NCBI GenBank assembly: GCA_003696675.1
Contig: RFGH01000192.1
Location: 1-59,222 of the forward strand
DNA length: 59,222 nucleotides
Direction: 5' to 3'
From: Planctomycetota bacterium
GTDB taxonomy: Bacteria > Planctomycetota > Phycisphaerae > Phycisphaerales > UBA1924
Below the pieces are notes generated by a model. That model did not search any database, was not told the DNA's origin, and saw only the letters and a program-made list of their open reading frames with translations. Below are positions 50,748 to 59,088 of this stretch, in pieces (the stretch's first letter is position 1; each line of letters opens with the position of its first letter). The position numbers and the translations under genes were made by a program.

Positions 50748-51700
50748 GCGGGCACCCCCGCATCCGCGTGCTCACCCGACGCCCTGCGGACACGCGACAC
50801 CGTGCGGGCGACGATCATGCTGCCGATCAGCCCGATCGGGATCACCGCCAGCGTCTCCGCCGCACGGTTCACGAGGTCACCGGCCAGCGCGGCGTCAAAC
50901 GCCCGGTCCATCGAGCCGGCGGCAGCCCCTGCGGTGATCGCCACCAGCCACTCGCGCAGCCCGAGCCCGCCGCCCGCGATCGGGACAAGCTGGGCGACCT
51001 GGCTCACGCCCGTGACGAGGATGATCTGCACCGGGCCGACCTCCAAACCCATAACCATGAACACCACCGCATATCTCGCTGCCCACAACGCCATGTCGGC
51101 ATACCGGAGGCTCAACGCTCCCAGCAGCCACGCCCAACGCCCCCTCCCCGATGCGGATGCGGCCGCTGCCAGCAGCCCCACCACCACGATCGGCCCGCCC
51201 AGAACCGCGACTGATCCTCCGGCGCCCGATCCGACAGGGATCGCGAACGCCAGCGTGAGGCCCATCGCCCCGGAAACGCCGGCCAAGACCAACGACCACA
51301 CCGTCGATTCGACCGCGTCGCGGACGCGGATTCCGTTGACGAGCTTGTGATACCCCACCCGCCCGATCAGCCCGGGACGCATCGGCAGGTGGTTGAGAAG
51401 CCAAGCCGAACCAACCACCGCGTTCATCTCGCCCCATCCAAGCCGCCCGTGACGGCGGAGGAGCATCCACAGGCAGGAAGAGACAAGCAGCCAGTTCAGC
51501 ACCGGCGAGAGCAAAATGAACGCCCCCGCCCACAGCGGAGCGTCCGCTAGCCGATCCAGCAGTTGCCGCCACGCGTCGGGCTGCCGTACCGCCACCATCC
51601 CGACCGCGGCGATCAGCAGACCGACCCCCAGCGCGAAGCCCGCCCACGCGACCCATCTCGGTCGTCCGCGGTGCGGTTCGATGGCCGGCTCGGGCATCAT
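50744..51700 (-). CDS. Lysylphosphatidylglycerol synthase-type membrane protein (UPF0104 family)
   Basis: The 318-residue protein has about eight membrane helices with the family pattern (RQLLDRLADAPLWAGAFILLSP; LLNHLPMRPGLIGRVGYHKL; VSQVAQLVPIAGGGLGLREW). The last motif, GGGLGLRE, is close to the flippase segment P-x-GGxGxxE of MprF-like proteins. The C-terminal aminoacyl-transferase part of MprF is absent, so a lipid flippase or transporter role is likely. ATG 51700 overlaps the upstream TGA (ATGA), and its end overlaps the next gene. Confidence 0.78.
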   Translation of the reverse strand: MMPEPAIEPHRGRPRWVAWAGFALGVGLLIAAVGMVAVRQPDAWRQLLDRLADAPLWAGAFILLSPVLNWLLVSSCLWMLLRRHGRLGWGEMNAVVGSAWLLNHLPMRPGLIGRVGYHKLVNGIRVRDAVESTVWSLVLAGVSGAMGLTLAFAIPVGSGAGGSVAVLGGPIVVVGLLAAAASASGRGRWAWLLGALSLRYADMALWAARYAVVFMVMGLEVGPVQIILVTGVSQVAQLVPIAGGGLGLREWLVAITAGAAAGSMDRAFDAALAGDLVNRAAETLAVIPIGLIGSMIVARTVSRVRRASGEHADAGVPA

Positions 51701-54198
51701 CCCCCGGACTTCCTTCGCAGGGCATCACTCGGCGGAGCGAGCGCGCCTACGCCCGGGCCAGCGGTCGCGTAGCCCGTGCCCATGGCGCGCGCCCGGTCGG
51801 AAAGCAACACGGCCATCGAGCGAACGCGGGCACTCTCGGATGCCGCCGCCAGTTCGAACACCGGGCTGTCCGGCGTGCGGACCCGGGTCAGCATCGCCGC
51901 CGCCAGTACCGGATCGCCCGCGGGCTGACCGTCTTCAGACGCCAGCCGGATGATCTCGATCACGCCGGAATCAAAGACCTCCATCTCTGGTACTTGGGCG
52001 CCATGCGGCAGCCAGAGCAGGATCAATGCCCGCTCTTCCTCGGATGAGCGGGCGAACCGCTCCAGCCACGCCGCGGCGAGTCTTTGACGCTGGGGCTTGT
52101 CCAATGCGATCGATGCATGTTCCTGCATCAGCCTTGTGACACTCGCGATGATCGCCGGGCGGAGTGTGGCGGGGTCCTCGGAGCCGATCAGGTCGATCAG
52201 GCCTTCGAAATCCAATCCGAGCGACTCGGCCGCGGGGCGTTGAACGATGCGGGATTCTGCGATGAGTCCGAGCGGTCCGTTGATGAGACCCCCCTTCGGG
52301 CCGAGCTGAAAACTCTGGATCGCTCGGTAGCGGTCACGCTGGGTCACATGCGCGTTCGCGACGCGCAGCCATCGGCTGTAGGCGGCATCCGGATCGAAAC
52401 TGACTTCGATCTCTTCCAGCGGTCGCAACCGCAATCGTCTGTCGAGATCGATCACCTTGGGGATGAAGTCCCCCGAAAACATCGCTTCGGCCGACGCGGG
52501 TCGCGGCGCGACCAAGATCCGCGAGCCGATCGGACGCGACGCGCCGACCGCCAAGGGGATGGGCGCTGTGTTGCGCAGCCGCAGCTTTGCTTCACTGGTA
52601 AGCATCGGGCTACCGGCGGTCTGCGGAACGGTGATCTCCAGAAGCATGAACGAGCGTGCCTCGCCGAGCATGCGGTCTAGCCACGCGGGCACCTGCGACA
52701 GCTTGCGGGAGAGCACCGGGCCGTAGTCCGAACGCAGCGAGCCGGAAGCACCGAGGGCCCGGAGCCGGGTCCGGGCGAAGGCGCCGAGGGCCTCCAGCGG
52801 GCGGGCGAACGCGAACGACTGGTACTGCCTGACCGCGTCCTCCGTGTTGCCCAACTGCTCATTCGCCAGTGCGGACAGAAGCTGCTCGAAAGATCCGGCA
52901 CCCGGGTTCGGACCCACCTTCTCAAGGGCCACCGCGGCATCGCCGGCCGCGTAGGCGATCCACGCCTCGACCGGAAGCAGGCTGCCTGCCGATCCGGGGA
53001 TGTTCTTGCGCATCGTGGCCAGCTCGTCGGCCATGAACTGTGTGTCTCGGCCCACGATGCCGCGCATCACCTGCAGTTCGGTGAAGACGCGGACCAGCTC
53101 TCCCGCGAAAGCGTTCAGATCGGCCCCCGGTGCCTTGATCGCTTCGGCGATCTCCTTCACATAGGCGTCGGTCGACCGGCTCAGATCGAGCATCGACCCG
53201 GCGATGGTCTCCTCGTCGCCGGCGGCGTTCGCCGCGAGCAGTCGCACCTTCTCGATCCCCAGCTCGTAGCGGATGTCCTCGGGTCGCTTGATGTCGTCAT
53301 AAGGCTCGCCTGCCTCGATCCGCGCCTGGATCAACATGCCCGCCTGGGTGCGCATCGTCTCAAGCGGTCCGTTGAGCTCGCGGAGCACGGCCTGGGGGCC
53401 TTCCTGCTGCCAGAGCAGCGAGAGCCGCTGCTCACGGATCAAAGGGGGCGGCTCCGGCGCGGTCAGGCGGTATAGCGTGATCGCGTTGTCCACGAATCGC
53501 GTCGCGAAGTCGAGCACGCCGTGACCCGCGCAGATGCGTGCGATCGTCAGATGCACATGCGGATCGAAGGGGTCCGCGAACAGCAGCCGCACCTGCCAGT
53601 CGATCACCTCCCCCGGGTCGGTGGCGCTGGCGGTGAAGGTTCTGGCGGCCAGCGACACCGCGCTCTTATTCGTCGAGTCCAGTTCGACCGCGGAGCGGAG
53701 GAACCGCTCGAACTTGGCGTTCTGACCGACCTCTCTCGCCAGCAACGCCGCGTCGAGAGCCAGGCTCGACCGGACCGATGCGTCCAACGATCTGCCCTGC
53801 GGGCCGAGGAACCGCTCGTACGCCTCCAGCCGCTCCTCGGCGGTCTGACGCTCGTTGATGTTGGAACTGATCAGCCGCAACTGCGCCACAGTGTCGGTCG
53901 GATCCGCTCGGATGATCGCCCGGGTGGATTCCAGCAGGATCTCCCGATCGCCGGCCGACCATGCGGCCGTGGCAGCCAGACGGGCGATCTCGGCGTCCTC
54001 CGGTGCCAGCGAAGAGCCCAGCGAGAGCGCGTTGGCCGCGAGCAGAAAGTCCGAGGGCTTGGGACTCTCCCGGAGCATCAGGTCGATCGACGCGACGCGT
54101 GCCAGCTCGGTGCCGACCTCCGACGCGGTGACAGGGCCGGCAGCCCAAGCCCGCGCCGTCGCCGTCAGGATGATCACCACACCGAGCAATCGGACCAT
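51697..54198 (-). CDS. Large exported protein of unknown function, helical repeats
   Basis: The 833-residue protein has a signal peptide (MVRLLGVVIILTATARAWA) and no further membrane helix. The N-terminal half is helical with TPR-like spacing (LAANALSLGSSLAPEDAEIARLAATAAWSAGD; FLRSAVELDSTNKSAVSLAART), the C-terminal half a beta-rich region (LRLRNTAPIPLAVGASRPIGSRILVAPRP) and a further helical end. I do not recognise a family. ATG 54198 is chosen because GAGGTG lies 4-6 bases upstream; two ATGs at 54213 and 54210 overlap the previous stop and are alternatives. It is the second gene of the overlapping operon. Confidence 0.7.
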   Translation of the reverse strand: MVRLLGVVIILTATARAWAAGPVTASEVGTELARVASIDLMLRESPKPSDFLLAANALSLGSSLAPEDAEIARLAATAAWSAGDREILLESTRAIIRADPTDTVAQLRLISSNINERQTAEERLEAYERFLGPQGRSLDASVRSSLALDAALLAREVGQNAKFERFLRSAVELDSTNKSAVSLAARTFTASATDPGEVIDWQVRLLFADPFDPHVHLTIARICAGHGVLDFATRFVDNAITLYRLTAPEPPPLIREQRLSLLWQQEGPQAVLRELNGPLETMRTQAGMLIQARIEAGEPYDDIKRPEDIRYELGIEKVRLLAANAAGDEETIAGSMLDLSRSTDAYVKEIAEAIKAPGADLNAFAGELVRVFTELQVMRGIVGRDTQFMADELATMRKNIPGSAGSLLPVEAWIAYAAGDAAVALEKVGPNPGAGSFEQLLSALANEQLGNTEDAVRQYQSFAFARPLEALGAFARTRLRALGASGSLRSDYGPVLSRKLSQVPAWLDRMLGEARSFMLLEITVPQTAGSPMLTSEAKLRLRNTAPIPLAVGASRPIGSRILVAPRPASAEAMFSGDFIPKVIDLDRRLRLRPLEEIEVSFDPDAAYSRWLRVANAHVTQRDRYRAIQSFQLGPKGGLINGPLGLIAESRIVQRPAAESLGLDFEGLIDLIGSEDPATLRPAIIASVTRLMQEHASIALDKPQRQRLAAAWLERFARSSEEERALILLWLPHGAQVPEMEVFDSGVIEIIRLASEDGQPAGDPVLAAAMLTRVRTPDSPVFELAAASESARVRSMAVLLSDRARAMGTGYATAGPGVGALAPPSDALRRKSGG

Positions 54199-54212
54199 CT
54201 CACACCTCATCA

Positions 54213-54524
54213 TCACCCGAACAGGGCGAACACTCCGGACCAAAGCAGACCCAACGCGAACAGCCCGCCGGAGATCGCCTCGGCAGGCACAACCAGTCGC
54301 TTGGCGGCCCGCGGGAACACGCGATCGCAGACGCAGACCATGAACACCAACTGACCGCACGCCACCGACGCCAGACCCACACCCAACGACACCCCGGGGT
54401 CGCTCAGCATGCGCACCCGGGGGGTGTCGAAAATGATCCACAGCCCCAGGACGGTCATCGCCGCGCTCCACGGCACCGCGAGCAGCAGGACGATTCCGAG
54501 TGTGACCATCCGACGCGGAGGCAT
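54213..54524 (-). CDS. Small three-helix membrane protein
   Basis: The 103-residue protein has three hydrophobic helices (about 8-32, 44-66, 82-102) and a charged loop CDRVFPRAAKRL between the second and third. ATG 54524 has GGAGAG six bases before. The stop overlaps the ATG cluster of the next gene. No family is recognised. As first gene of the operon before the large exported protein and the UPF0104 flippase-like protein, it may be part of an envelope complex. Confidence 0.6.
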   Translation of the reverse strand: MPPRRMVTLGIVLLLAVPWSAAMTVLGLWIIFDTPRVRMLSDPGVSLGVGLASVACGQLVFMVCVCDRVFPRAAKRLVVPAEAISGGLFALGLLWSGVFALFG

Positions 54525-54615
54525 CCGATCTCTCCGTTGGGTCTGCGGGCAATGTACCCGATCGGCCCGCCCGCGGATCGCGCGAGCCTGGAAGAACGGA
54601 CACACCCGACGCCAG

Positions 54616-56400
54616 TCAAGCCCCCATTGCCATGGACATGAGGAACTCTGCGTTGGTCTTGTGCTTGGCCAGACGGCTCTTGAGCAGCTCCATGGCCTCG
54701 ACCACATTCATGTCCGCCAAGACCTTCCGAAGCCGGTAGACCAGCTCCAGCTCCTTGGCGTCCATCAACAGCTCCTCGCGACGCGTGCCGGACGCGGCCA
54801 CATCGATCGCGGGGTAGATCCGCTTCTCGACCAGACGCCGGTCCAGGTGCAGCTCCGAGTTGCCGGTGCCCTTGAACTCCTCGAAAATAACCTCGTCCAT
54901 CTTCGAGCCGGTGTCCACCAGCGCGGTGCCGATGATGGTCAGCGACCCGCCCCGTTCGATGGCGCGCGCCGCGCCGAAGAACTTCTTGGGCCGCTGCAGG
55001 GCGTTCGAGTCCAGACCGCCGGTCATGATCTTGCCCGAGTGCGGGATGTTCGAGTTGTACGCCCGGGCGAGACGCGTGATCGAGTCGAGCAGGATCACCA
55101 CATCATCGCCGAACTCGACCATCCGCTTGGCCTTCTCGATCACGCACTCGGCCACCGCCACATGCCGGTCGGACTGCTCGTCGAAGGTCGACGCGACAAC
55201 CTCCACATTCTTGCCCGAGCAGTTACGCTTGAAGTCGGTCACTTCCTCGGGCCGCTCGTCGACGAGCAGTACGAAGATCTTGCATTCCGGATAGTTCTTG
55301 TTGATCGCCTTGGTCATCCGCTGCATCAGCACGGTCTTGCCGGTGCGGGGCGGGGCGACGATCAGGGCACGCTGGCCCTTGCCGATCGGCGCGACGAGAT
55401 CGACGATGCGCATTTCGATCTGATCGGGCGTGGTCTCAAGGAGGAACCGCTCCTCCGGGTGCATCGGCGTCAGGTCCTCGAAGTTGACCATGTCGTGGAT
55501 CGCGCTCGGCTCCCGCCCGTTGACCGAGTCGACCCGCAGCAACGCGAAGTAACGCTCGCTCTCCTTGGGCGGGCGGATCGCGCCCCTCACGGTCATGCCG
55601 CGGCGAAGACCGAACCGGCGTATCTGGCTCGGCGACACATAGATGTCGTCCGGGCCCGGCAGATAGCTCATCTCCGGGCTGCGTAAGAAGCCGAAGCCGT
55701 CGGGCATCACCTGAAGCGTGCCCTCCCCGAACATGATGCCCTGCTTGGCGGCGCGGGCCTTGAGAATCTTGAAGATCAGGTCCTGCTTGGGGATCTGGTG
55801 GAAGTCCTCCAGACCCTCCTTCTCCGCGACCTCGAACACCTCGTCGAGCTTCATCCGCTGCAGATCGCCGATGGTCAGCCCGTCGTCGGCAATCTTTCCG
55901 CCCGACGCGGCCACGATCCGCTCGAGTTCCTCGGCCTCGCGTTCCAGCTCCTCATCGGTCGGCAGGTGATCCCAGTTGACAGACCGATGGTGCGACCCCC
56001 CCCCGCCGCCACCACCGCCGCCGCCTTGCTTACCGCGACGCTTCTTGTTGCGTCGACGCTTGCCGCCCTCTTCATAGCGATCCTGCCCGCCACCCTGGCC
56101 CGATCCCTGGTTCTGGCCGACCGAACCGCGGTCCGAGCCGGCCTGCTCACGCCGCGGCTCGGGCTTCGGTTCTATCGCCTTGGGCTCCGGGGCCTTGCTC
56201 TCGCCCCGGCTCTCCGCCTTTCCGTCGGGCGTATCAGCATGCGTGTCCGCTTTCGCGGCCTTGGACGATGCCTTCGACTCGGGCGCTTCCGGCTTGGACT
56301 CGGTGCCCTCGGCGCCGGGCTTGTGCTTTGCCAACCGCTTGACAGTGCGCTTCTTGCGAACGGGGGCGTCCTGGCCGGGCAGTTCGGTGGATTTCGACAT
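54616..56400 (-). CDS. rho: Transcription termination factor Rho, long N-terminal extension
   Basis: Rho is the RNA-dependent ATPase that ends transcription. The 594-residue protein has, after an extension, the RNA-binding cold-shock-like domain ([35 protein letters not shown]), Walker [12 protein letters not shown] (about 350), Walker [17 protein letters not shown] and the Q/R-loop part [26 protein letters not shown]. The first about 150 residues are Lys/Glu/Pro/Ala-rich and hold a basic KRRRNKKRR patch followed by ten glycines (about 125-135), a disordered insert larger than in E. coli Rho (419 residues). ATG 56400 has AAGGA eight bases upstream. A mid-gap hairpin at 56533 lies in its 5' side. 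Confidence 0.95.
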   Translation of the reverse strand: MSKSTELPGQDAPVRKKRTVKRLAKHKPGAEGTESKPEAPESKASSKAAKADTHADTPDGKAESRGESKAPEPKAIEPKPEPRREQAGSDRGSVGQNQGSGQGGGQDRYEEGGKRRRNKKRRGKQGGGGGGGGGGSHHRSVNWDHLPTDEELEREAEELERIVAASGGKIADDGLTIGDLQRMKLDEVFEVAEKEGLEDFHQIPKQDLIFKILKARAAKQGIMFGEGTLQVMPDGFGFLRSPEMSYLPGPDDIYVSPSQIRRFGLRRGMTVRGAIRPPKESERYFALLRVDSVNGREPSAIHDMVNFEDLTPMHPEERFLLETTPDQIEMRIVDLVAPIGKGQRALIVAPPRTGKTVLMQRMTKAINKNYPECKIFVLLVDERPEEVTDFKRNCSGKNVEVVASTFDEQSDRHVAVAECVIEKAKRMVEFGDDVVILLDSITRLARAYNSNIPHSGKIMTGGLDSNALQRPKKFFGAARAIERGGSLTIIGTALVDTGSKMDEVIFEEFKGTGNSELHLDRRLVEKRIYPAIDVAASGTRREELLMDAKELELVYRLRKVLADMNVVEAMELLKSRLAKHKTNAEFLMSMAMGA

Positions 56401-56532
56401 CGCGGGTTCCTTGCGTCCTCCCGGCATCCGCATGGGTTGTCCACGCTCCCGGGATCGGATTGAAATGAAATGAGTTGTCTGGATGCGTGGCTGGGATGTT
56501 TGAGGTGATGGTGCGTGTTACCCCGGAACGGG

Positions 56533-56563
56533 CGGGTCGCGCCGGATCAGATCCGGGGACCCG
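56533..56563 (-). promoter_or_regulatory. Two-step hairpin between coaE and rho
   Basis: CGGGTC (56533-56538) pairs with GACCCG (56558-56563), enclosing CCGGAT/ATCCGG (56542-56547 with 56551-56556). It lies 57 bases behind the coaE stop and 133 before the rho start, on the minus strand. Without a T-run it could be the end of the hpt-coaE transcript or a leader structure of rho. Confidence 0.4.
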
Positions 56564-56619
56564 ACGAACGGGCCGGAACCCAAAGGCCCCGACCGGCTGG
56601 CCCGGACCCGCGACCGGCC

Positions 56620-57810
56620 TTAGACCGAGCCAGCGTCCGGATCGCGATTGTGCTTGCGGATGGCGGCCAGAACCTTGGCCACACGGGATTCTAGCTCTTC
56701 CAGTGTCCCGTGGTTGACCACTACATAATCCGATCGTCGGCGCTTTTCTTCAAGCCCCATCTGAGCATTTTCTCTCCTGTCCAACTCCTGCTCGTCCCAG
56801 CCCCGCCCCCGGACCCGGGCCAGACGCAGATCTTTGGGTGTTTCAACGAAGACCACCGCATCGCACTCGGCGTCCACACCGGCCTCGAACAGCAGCGGAG
56901 CGTCGATAACCACGCCCTTGGCTCCACACTCCCGAGCACGAGCGATCAGCGTCTCCCGCGACTCACGGACGAGCGGATGGACCAACGACTCCAAACGCCG
57001 CCGCTCAAAGTCATCCTTGAATACGATGTCAGCCACCCTCTTTCGATCCACGCGGTTTTCTGAATCAAGAATCCCGCGTCCCCACCACGCCACCAACTGC
57101 TCGGCCACCTCCGGCCGCATCAGCACCTCCCGCACCGCCTTGTCCGAATCCGAGACGACGCATCCGAGTTTCTCGAATGCGGCGGCCGCGGCCGACTTGC
57201 CCGAGCCGATCCCCCCTACCAGCCCGATCACGGGCATCGGCTCCGGCCCGTCGCCCCTTCGGCTCACCGTGTCGATCCGCGCCCGCACCATGCCCATCGC
57301 ATCGTCCGGGCGGGCCACCGTCCTCCACACCACCTCGTGACCGCCAGTCCCGGCGGATGCCGCCGCGATGGTGCCGACCCCGAACAACCGCTCGAGCAGG
57401 CTCCGCGACATCGCCAGGTGCTGCACGCGACGCAGCGGCACATCGAACCGCACCACATGCAGCACGCCGCGCACCGCGACGATGCGGACATCCGTCAGGA
57501 CATACCGCCGGCAGAACCAATCCAGACACGCCCAAACAAACCGGGCCACCGCATACGCCACGCAGAACACCAGCAGGTAACCCAGCCAGACATCCGTGAT
57601 CGATGCCAGCGAGCGGTCCAGCTCCGCAGCCAAACCGACCACCGCGGCACGAAGCAGCAGGATGCACACAATCACAACCGCCGCGGGCGCCACTTCGGGC
57701 AAGGATCTCACAAAGATGTAGGCGACGCTCGGCCGCGCGTCGTGCAGCACCCGCTCGCCCGGGGGCACCAGCGGATGTTTCCCCCGGCTGGGCGGTGAAC
57801 CCCCGCTCAT
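56620..57810 (-). CDS. coaE: Membrane bPH2 (YdbS-like) domain fused to dephospho-CoA kinase
   Basis: The 396-residue protein is a single frame. Residues 1-190 have two membrane helices (about 38-60, 70-98) and a bacterial PH (DUF304-type) domain with RRYVLTDVRIVAVRGVLHVVRFDVPLRRVQHLAM. Residues 192-396 are a full dephospho-CoA kinase: Walker A GGIGSGKS, the CoA-site region VVSDSDKAVREV, IDAPLLFEAG and QELDRRENAQM. CoaE makes the last step to coenzyme A. The kinase part matches CoaE length (about 200). An internal ATG at 57237 with GGAG four bases before might also give a free kinase. The fused arrangement would tether CoA synthesis to the membrane (inference). The start overlaps hpt (ATGA). 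Confidence 0.88.
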   Translation of the reverse strand: MSGGSPPSRGKHPLVPPGERVLHDARPSVAYIFVRSLPEVAPAAVVIVCILLLRAAVVGLAAELDRSLASITDVWLGYLLVFCVAYAVARFVWACLDWFCRRYVLTDVRIVAVRGVLHVVRFDVPLRRVQHLAMSRSLLERLFGVGTIAAASAGTGGHEVVWRTVARPDDAMGMVRARIDTVSRRGDGPEPMPVIGLVGGIGSGKSAAAAAFEKLGCVVSDSDKAVREVLMRPEVAEQLVAWWGRGILDSENRVDRKRVADIVFKDDFERRRLESLVHPLVRESRETLIARARECGAKGVVIDAPLLFEAGVDAECDAVVFVETPKDLRLARVRGRGWDEQELDRRENAQMGLEEKRRRSDYVVVNHGTLEELESRVAKVLAAIRKHNRDPDAGSV

Positions 57811-58397
57811 CCCCGGCGTTCCGACGCGTCGAGCACCGAGGTGTTCAGAACCGCGATTTCGGGGTGATTGCGGTAATAGCCGTCGTAATCCAGCCCGTAG
57901 CCGACCACGAACTCGTCAGGGATCTCGAAGCCCACATAGTCCACAGGCACCTCGACCACCCGCCGGGTCTTCTTGTCCAGAAGCACGGCGATCCGCAGCG
58001 ACGCCGGTTTCTGCTGCCCGATGACCTGCCTCACCAGCGCCAGCGTCTGGCCCGAATCCAGGATGTCATCGATCACCAGCACATGCTTGCCCGCCAAGTT
58101 GTCCGGCAGGGCGGACGCCAGCTTGGCGCCCTTGCTCGCCACCGATTGCCCCGGATAGCTGGACACCGTCACCAGCCCGATCGACAACTTGACCGGCATC
58201 TCCCGGATCAGGTCGGCCGCGAAGATCATCGCCCCCGTCATGATGGGCACGAGCACCACTCGGTCCTCGTCGAGCGCGGAGTGCCCGTCGCGGATCAGGT
58301 CCGCCCGAAGATCGCGCGCGATCTCCCCGGCCATCTCGACCACACGGGCCGCGATCTGCTCGCGGGTGACCAGCGTCCGTTCGATCTCGGGGAACAT
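57807..58397 (-). CDS. hpt: Hypoxanthine phosphoribosyltransferase
   Basis: The enzyme salvages hypoxanthine (and often guanine) with PRPP. The 196-residue protein has the PRPP motif VLVIDDILDSGQT, the metal-binding LVPIMTGAMIFAADLIRE and DYVGFEIPDEFVVGYGLDYD, the family C-terminal signature. It is slightly longer than the usual 180 residues. A TATGAT box is six bases before ATG 58397, so it opens its own leaderless transcript and carries coaE downstream by a four-base overlap. Confidence 0.95.
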   Translation of the reverse strand: MFPEIERTLVTREQIAARVVEMAGEIARDLRADLIRDGHSALDEDRVVLVPIMTGAMIFAADLIREMPVKLSIGLVTVSSYPGQSVASKGAKLASALPDNLAGKHVLVIDDILDSGQTLALVRQVIGQQKPASLRIAVLLDKKTRRVVEVPVDYVGFEIPDEFVVGYGLDYDGYYRNHPEIAVLNTSVLDASERRG

Positions 58398-58403
58398 GGC
58401 CCC

Positions 58404-58409
58404 ATCATA
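58404..58409 (-). promoter_or_regulatory. -10 box (TATGAT) for a leaderless hpt transcript
   Basis: TATGAT on the minus strand, six bases (GGGGCC), then ATG 58397. The spacer's GGGG is too near to serve as a ribosome site. The ppa stop is 28 bases upstream of the box. Confidence 0.6.
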
Positions 58410-58436
58410 GGGATGCCCGGCCGCTCCCGGGCCGGG

Positions 58437-58988
58437 TCACAGCTCCCCGGCACGCCGGGCCTCGGAGTACCGCTCCAGCGCCTCGTCGATGATCTCAAAC
58501 GCCTTCGCCGCCGGCTGGATCTCGTCCACCTCCACCGCCTTGCCCTCCAGGTGCTTGTAGTCCTCAAAGAACCGCTTGAGCATCTTGAAGGTGTGCTTGG
58601 GAAAGTCCGTCGCCTCGCGGTAGTCCGCAAACTCGGGGTCGTTGATCAGCGTCGCGACGATCTTGTGGTCCGGCTGCCCGTCGTCAACCATCGTCATCAC
58701 GCCGAGCGCACGGGCGTCGCAGATGCACAATGGCGGCACCTTCTCCGTGCAGAACACCAGCACATCGAGCGGATCGTCATCCTCCGCGAGGGTCTGGGGA
58801 ATGAACCCGTAGTTGGCCGGGTAATACACCGCGCTGCTCAGCACCCGGTCCAGTCGCAGCATCCCCGTCTGCTTGTCGATCTCGTACTTGTTGCTCGACG
58901 ACTTCGGGATCTCGATGATCGCCTTGAAGTGGGCGGGCAGCGGGAGCGACTTAATGCCGGGGCGAACATCGTGCCAGGGGTGGAACAT
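58437..58988 (-). CDS. ppa: Inorganic pyrophosphatase (family I, soluble)
   Basis: The enzyme splits pyrophosphate and drives biosynthesis. The 183-residue protein has the family I sites: EIPKSSSNKYEIDKQTG, YPANYGFIPQTL, DDDPLDVLV, the metal-binding acidic cluster, and DPEFADYREATDFPKHT. Length is the normal 175-180 residues. A TACGCT box lies six bases before ATG 58988, with no Shine-Dalgarno. hpt follows 39 bases downstream with its own start signal. Confidence 0.96.
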   Translation of the reverse strand: MFHPWHDVRPGIKSLPLPAHFKAIIEIPKSSSNKYEIDKQTGMLRLDRVLSSAVYYPANYGFIPQTLAEDDDPLDVLVFCTEKVPPLCICDARALGVMTMVDDGQPDHKIVATLINDPEFADYREATDFPKHTFKMLKRFFEDYKHLEGKAVEVDEIQPAAKAFEIIDEALERYSEARRAGEL

Positions 58989-58994
58989 GCCCGG

Positions 58995-59000
58995 AGCGTA
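58995..59000 (-). promoter_or_regulatory. -10 box (TACGCT) for a leaderless ppa transcript
   Basis: TACGCT on the minus strand, six bases (CCGGGC), then ATG 58988. It fits the same pattern as polA, hpt, prmC and others. Confidence 0.55.
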
Positions 59001-59076
59001 GTCGCCCCGCGACCGGAGTCATCCCCCGCCGCCCACAGAACGCTCTTTCCGCCCCCACGGAACCCCGCGGCCCGCT

Positions 59077-59082
59077 TATCCT
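59077..59082 (+). promoter_or_regulatory. -10 box (TATCCT) for the leaderless gene at the window's end
   Basis: TATCCT, six bases (CCGCCC), then ATG 59089. No ribosome site is present. Confidence 0.5.
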
Positions 59083-59088
59083 CCGCCC

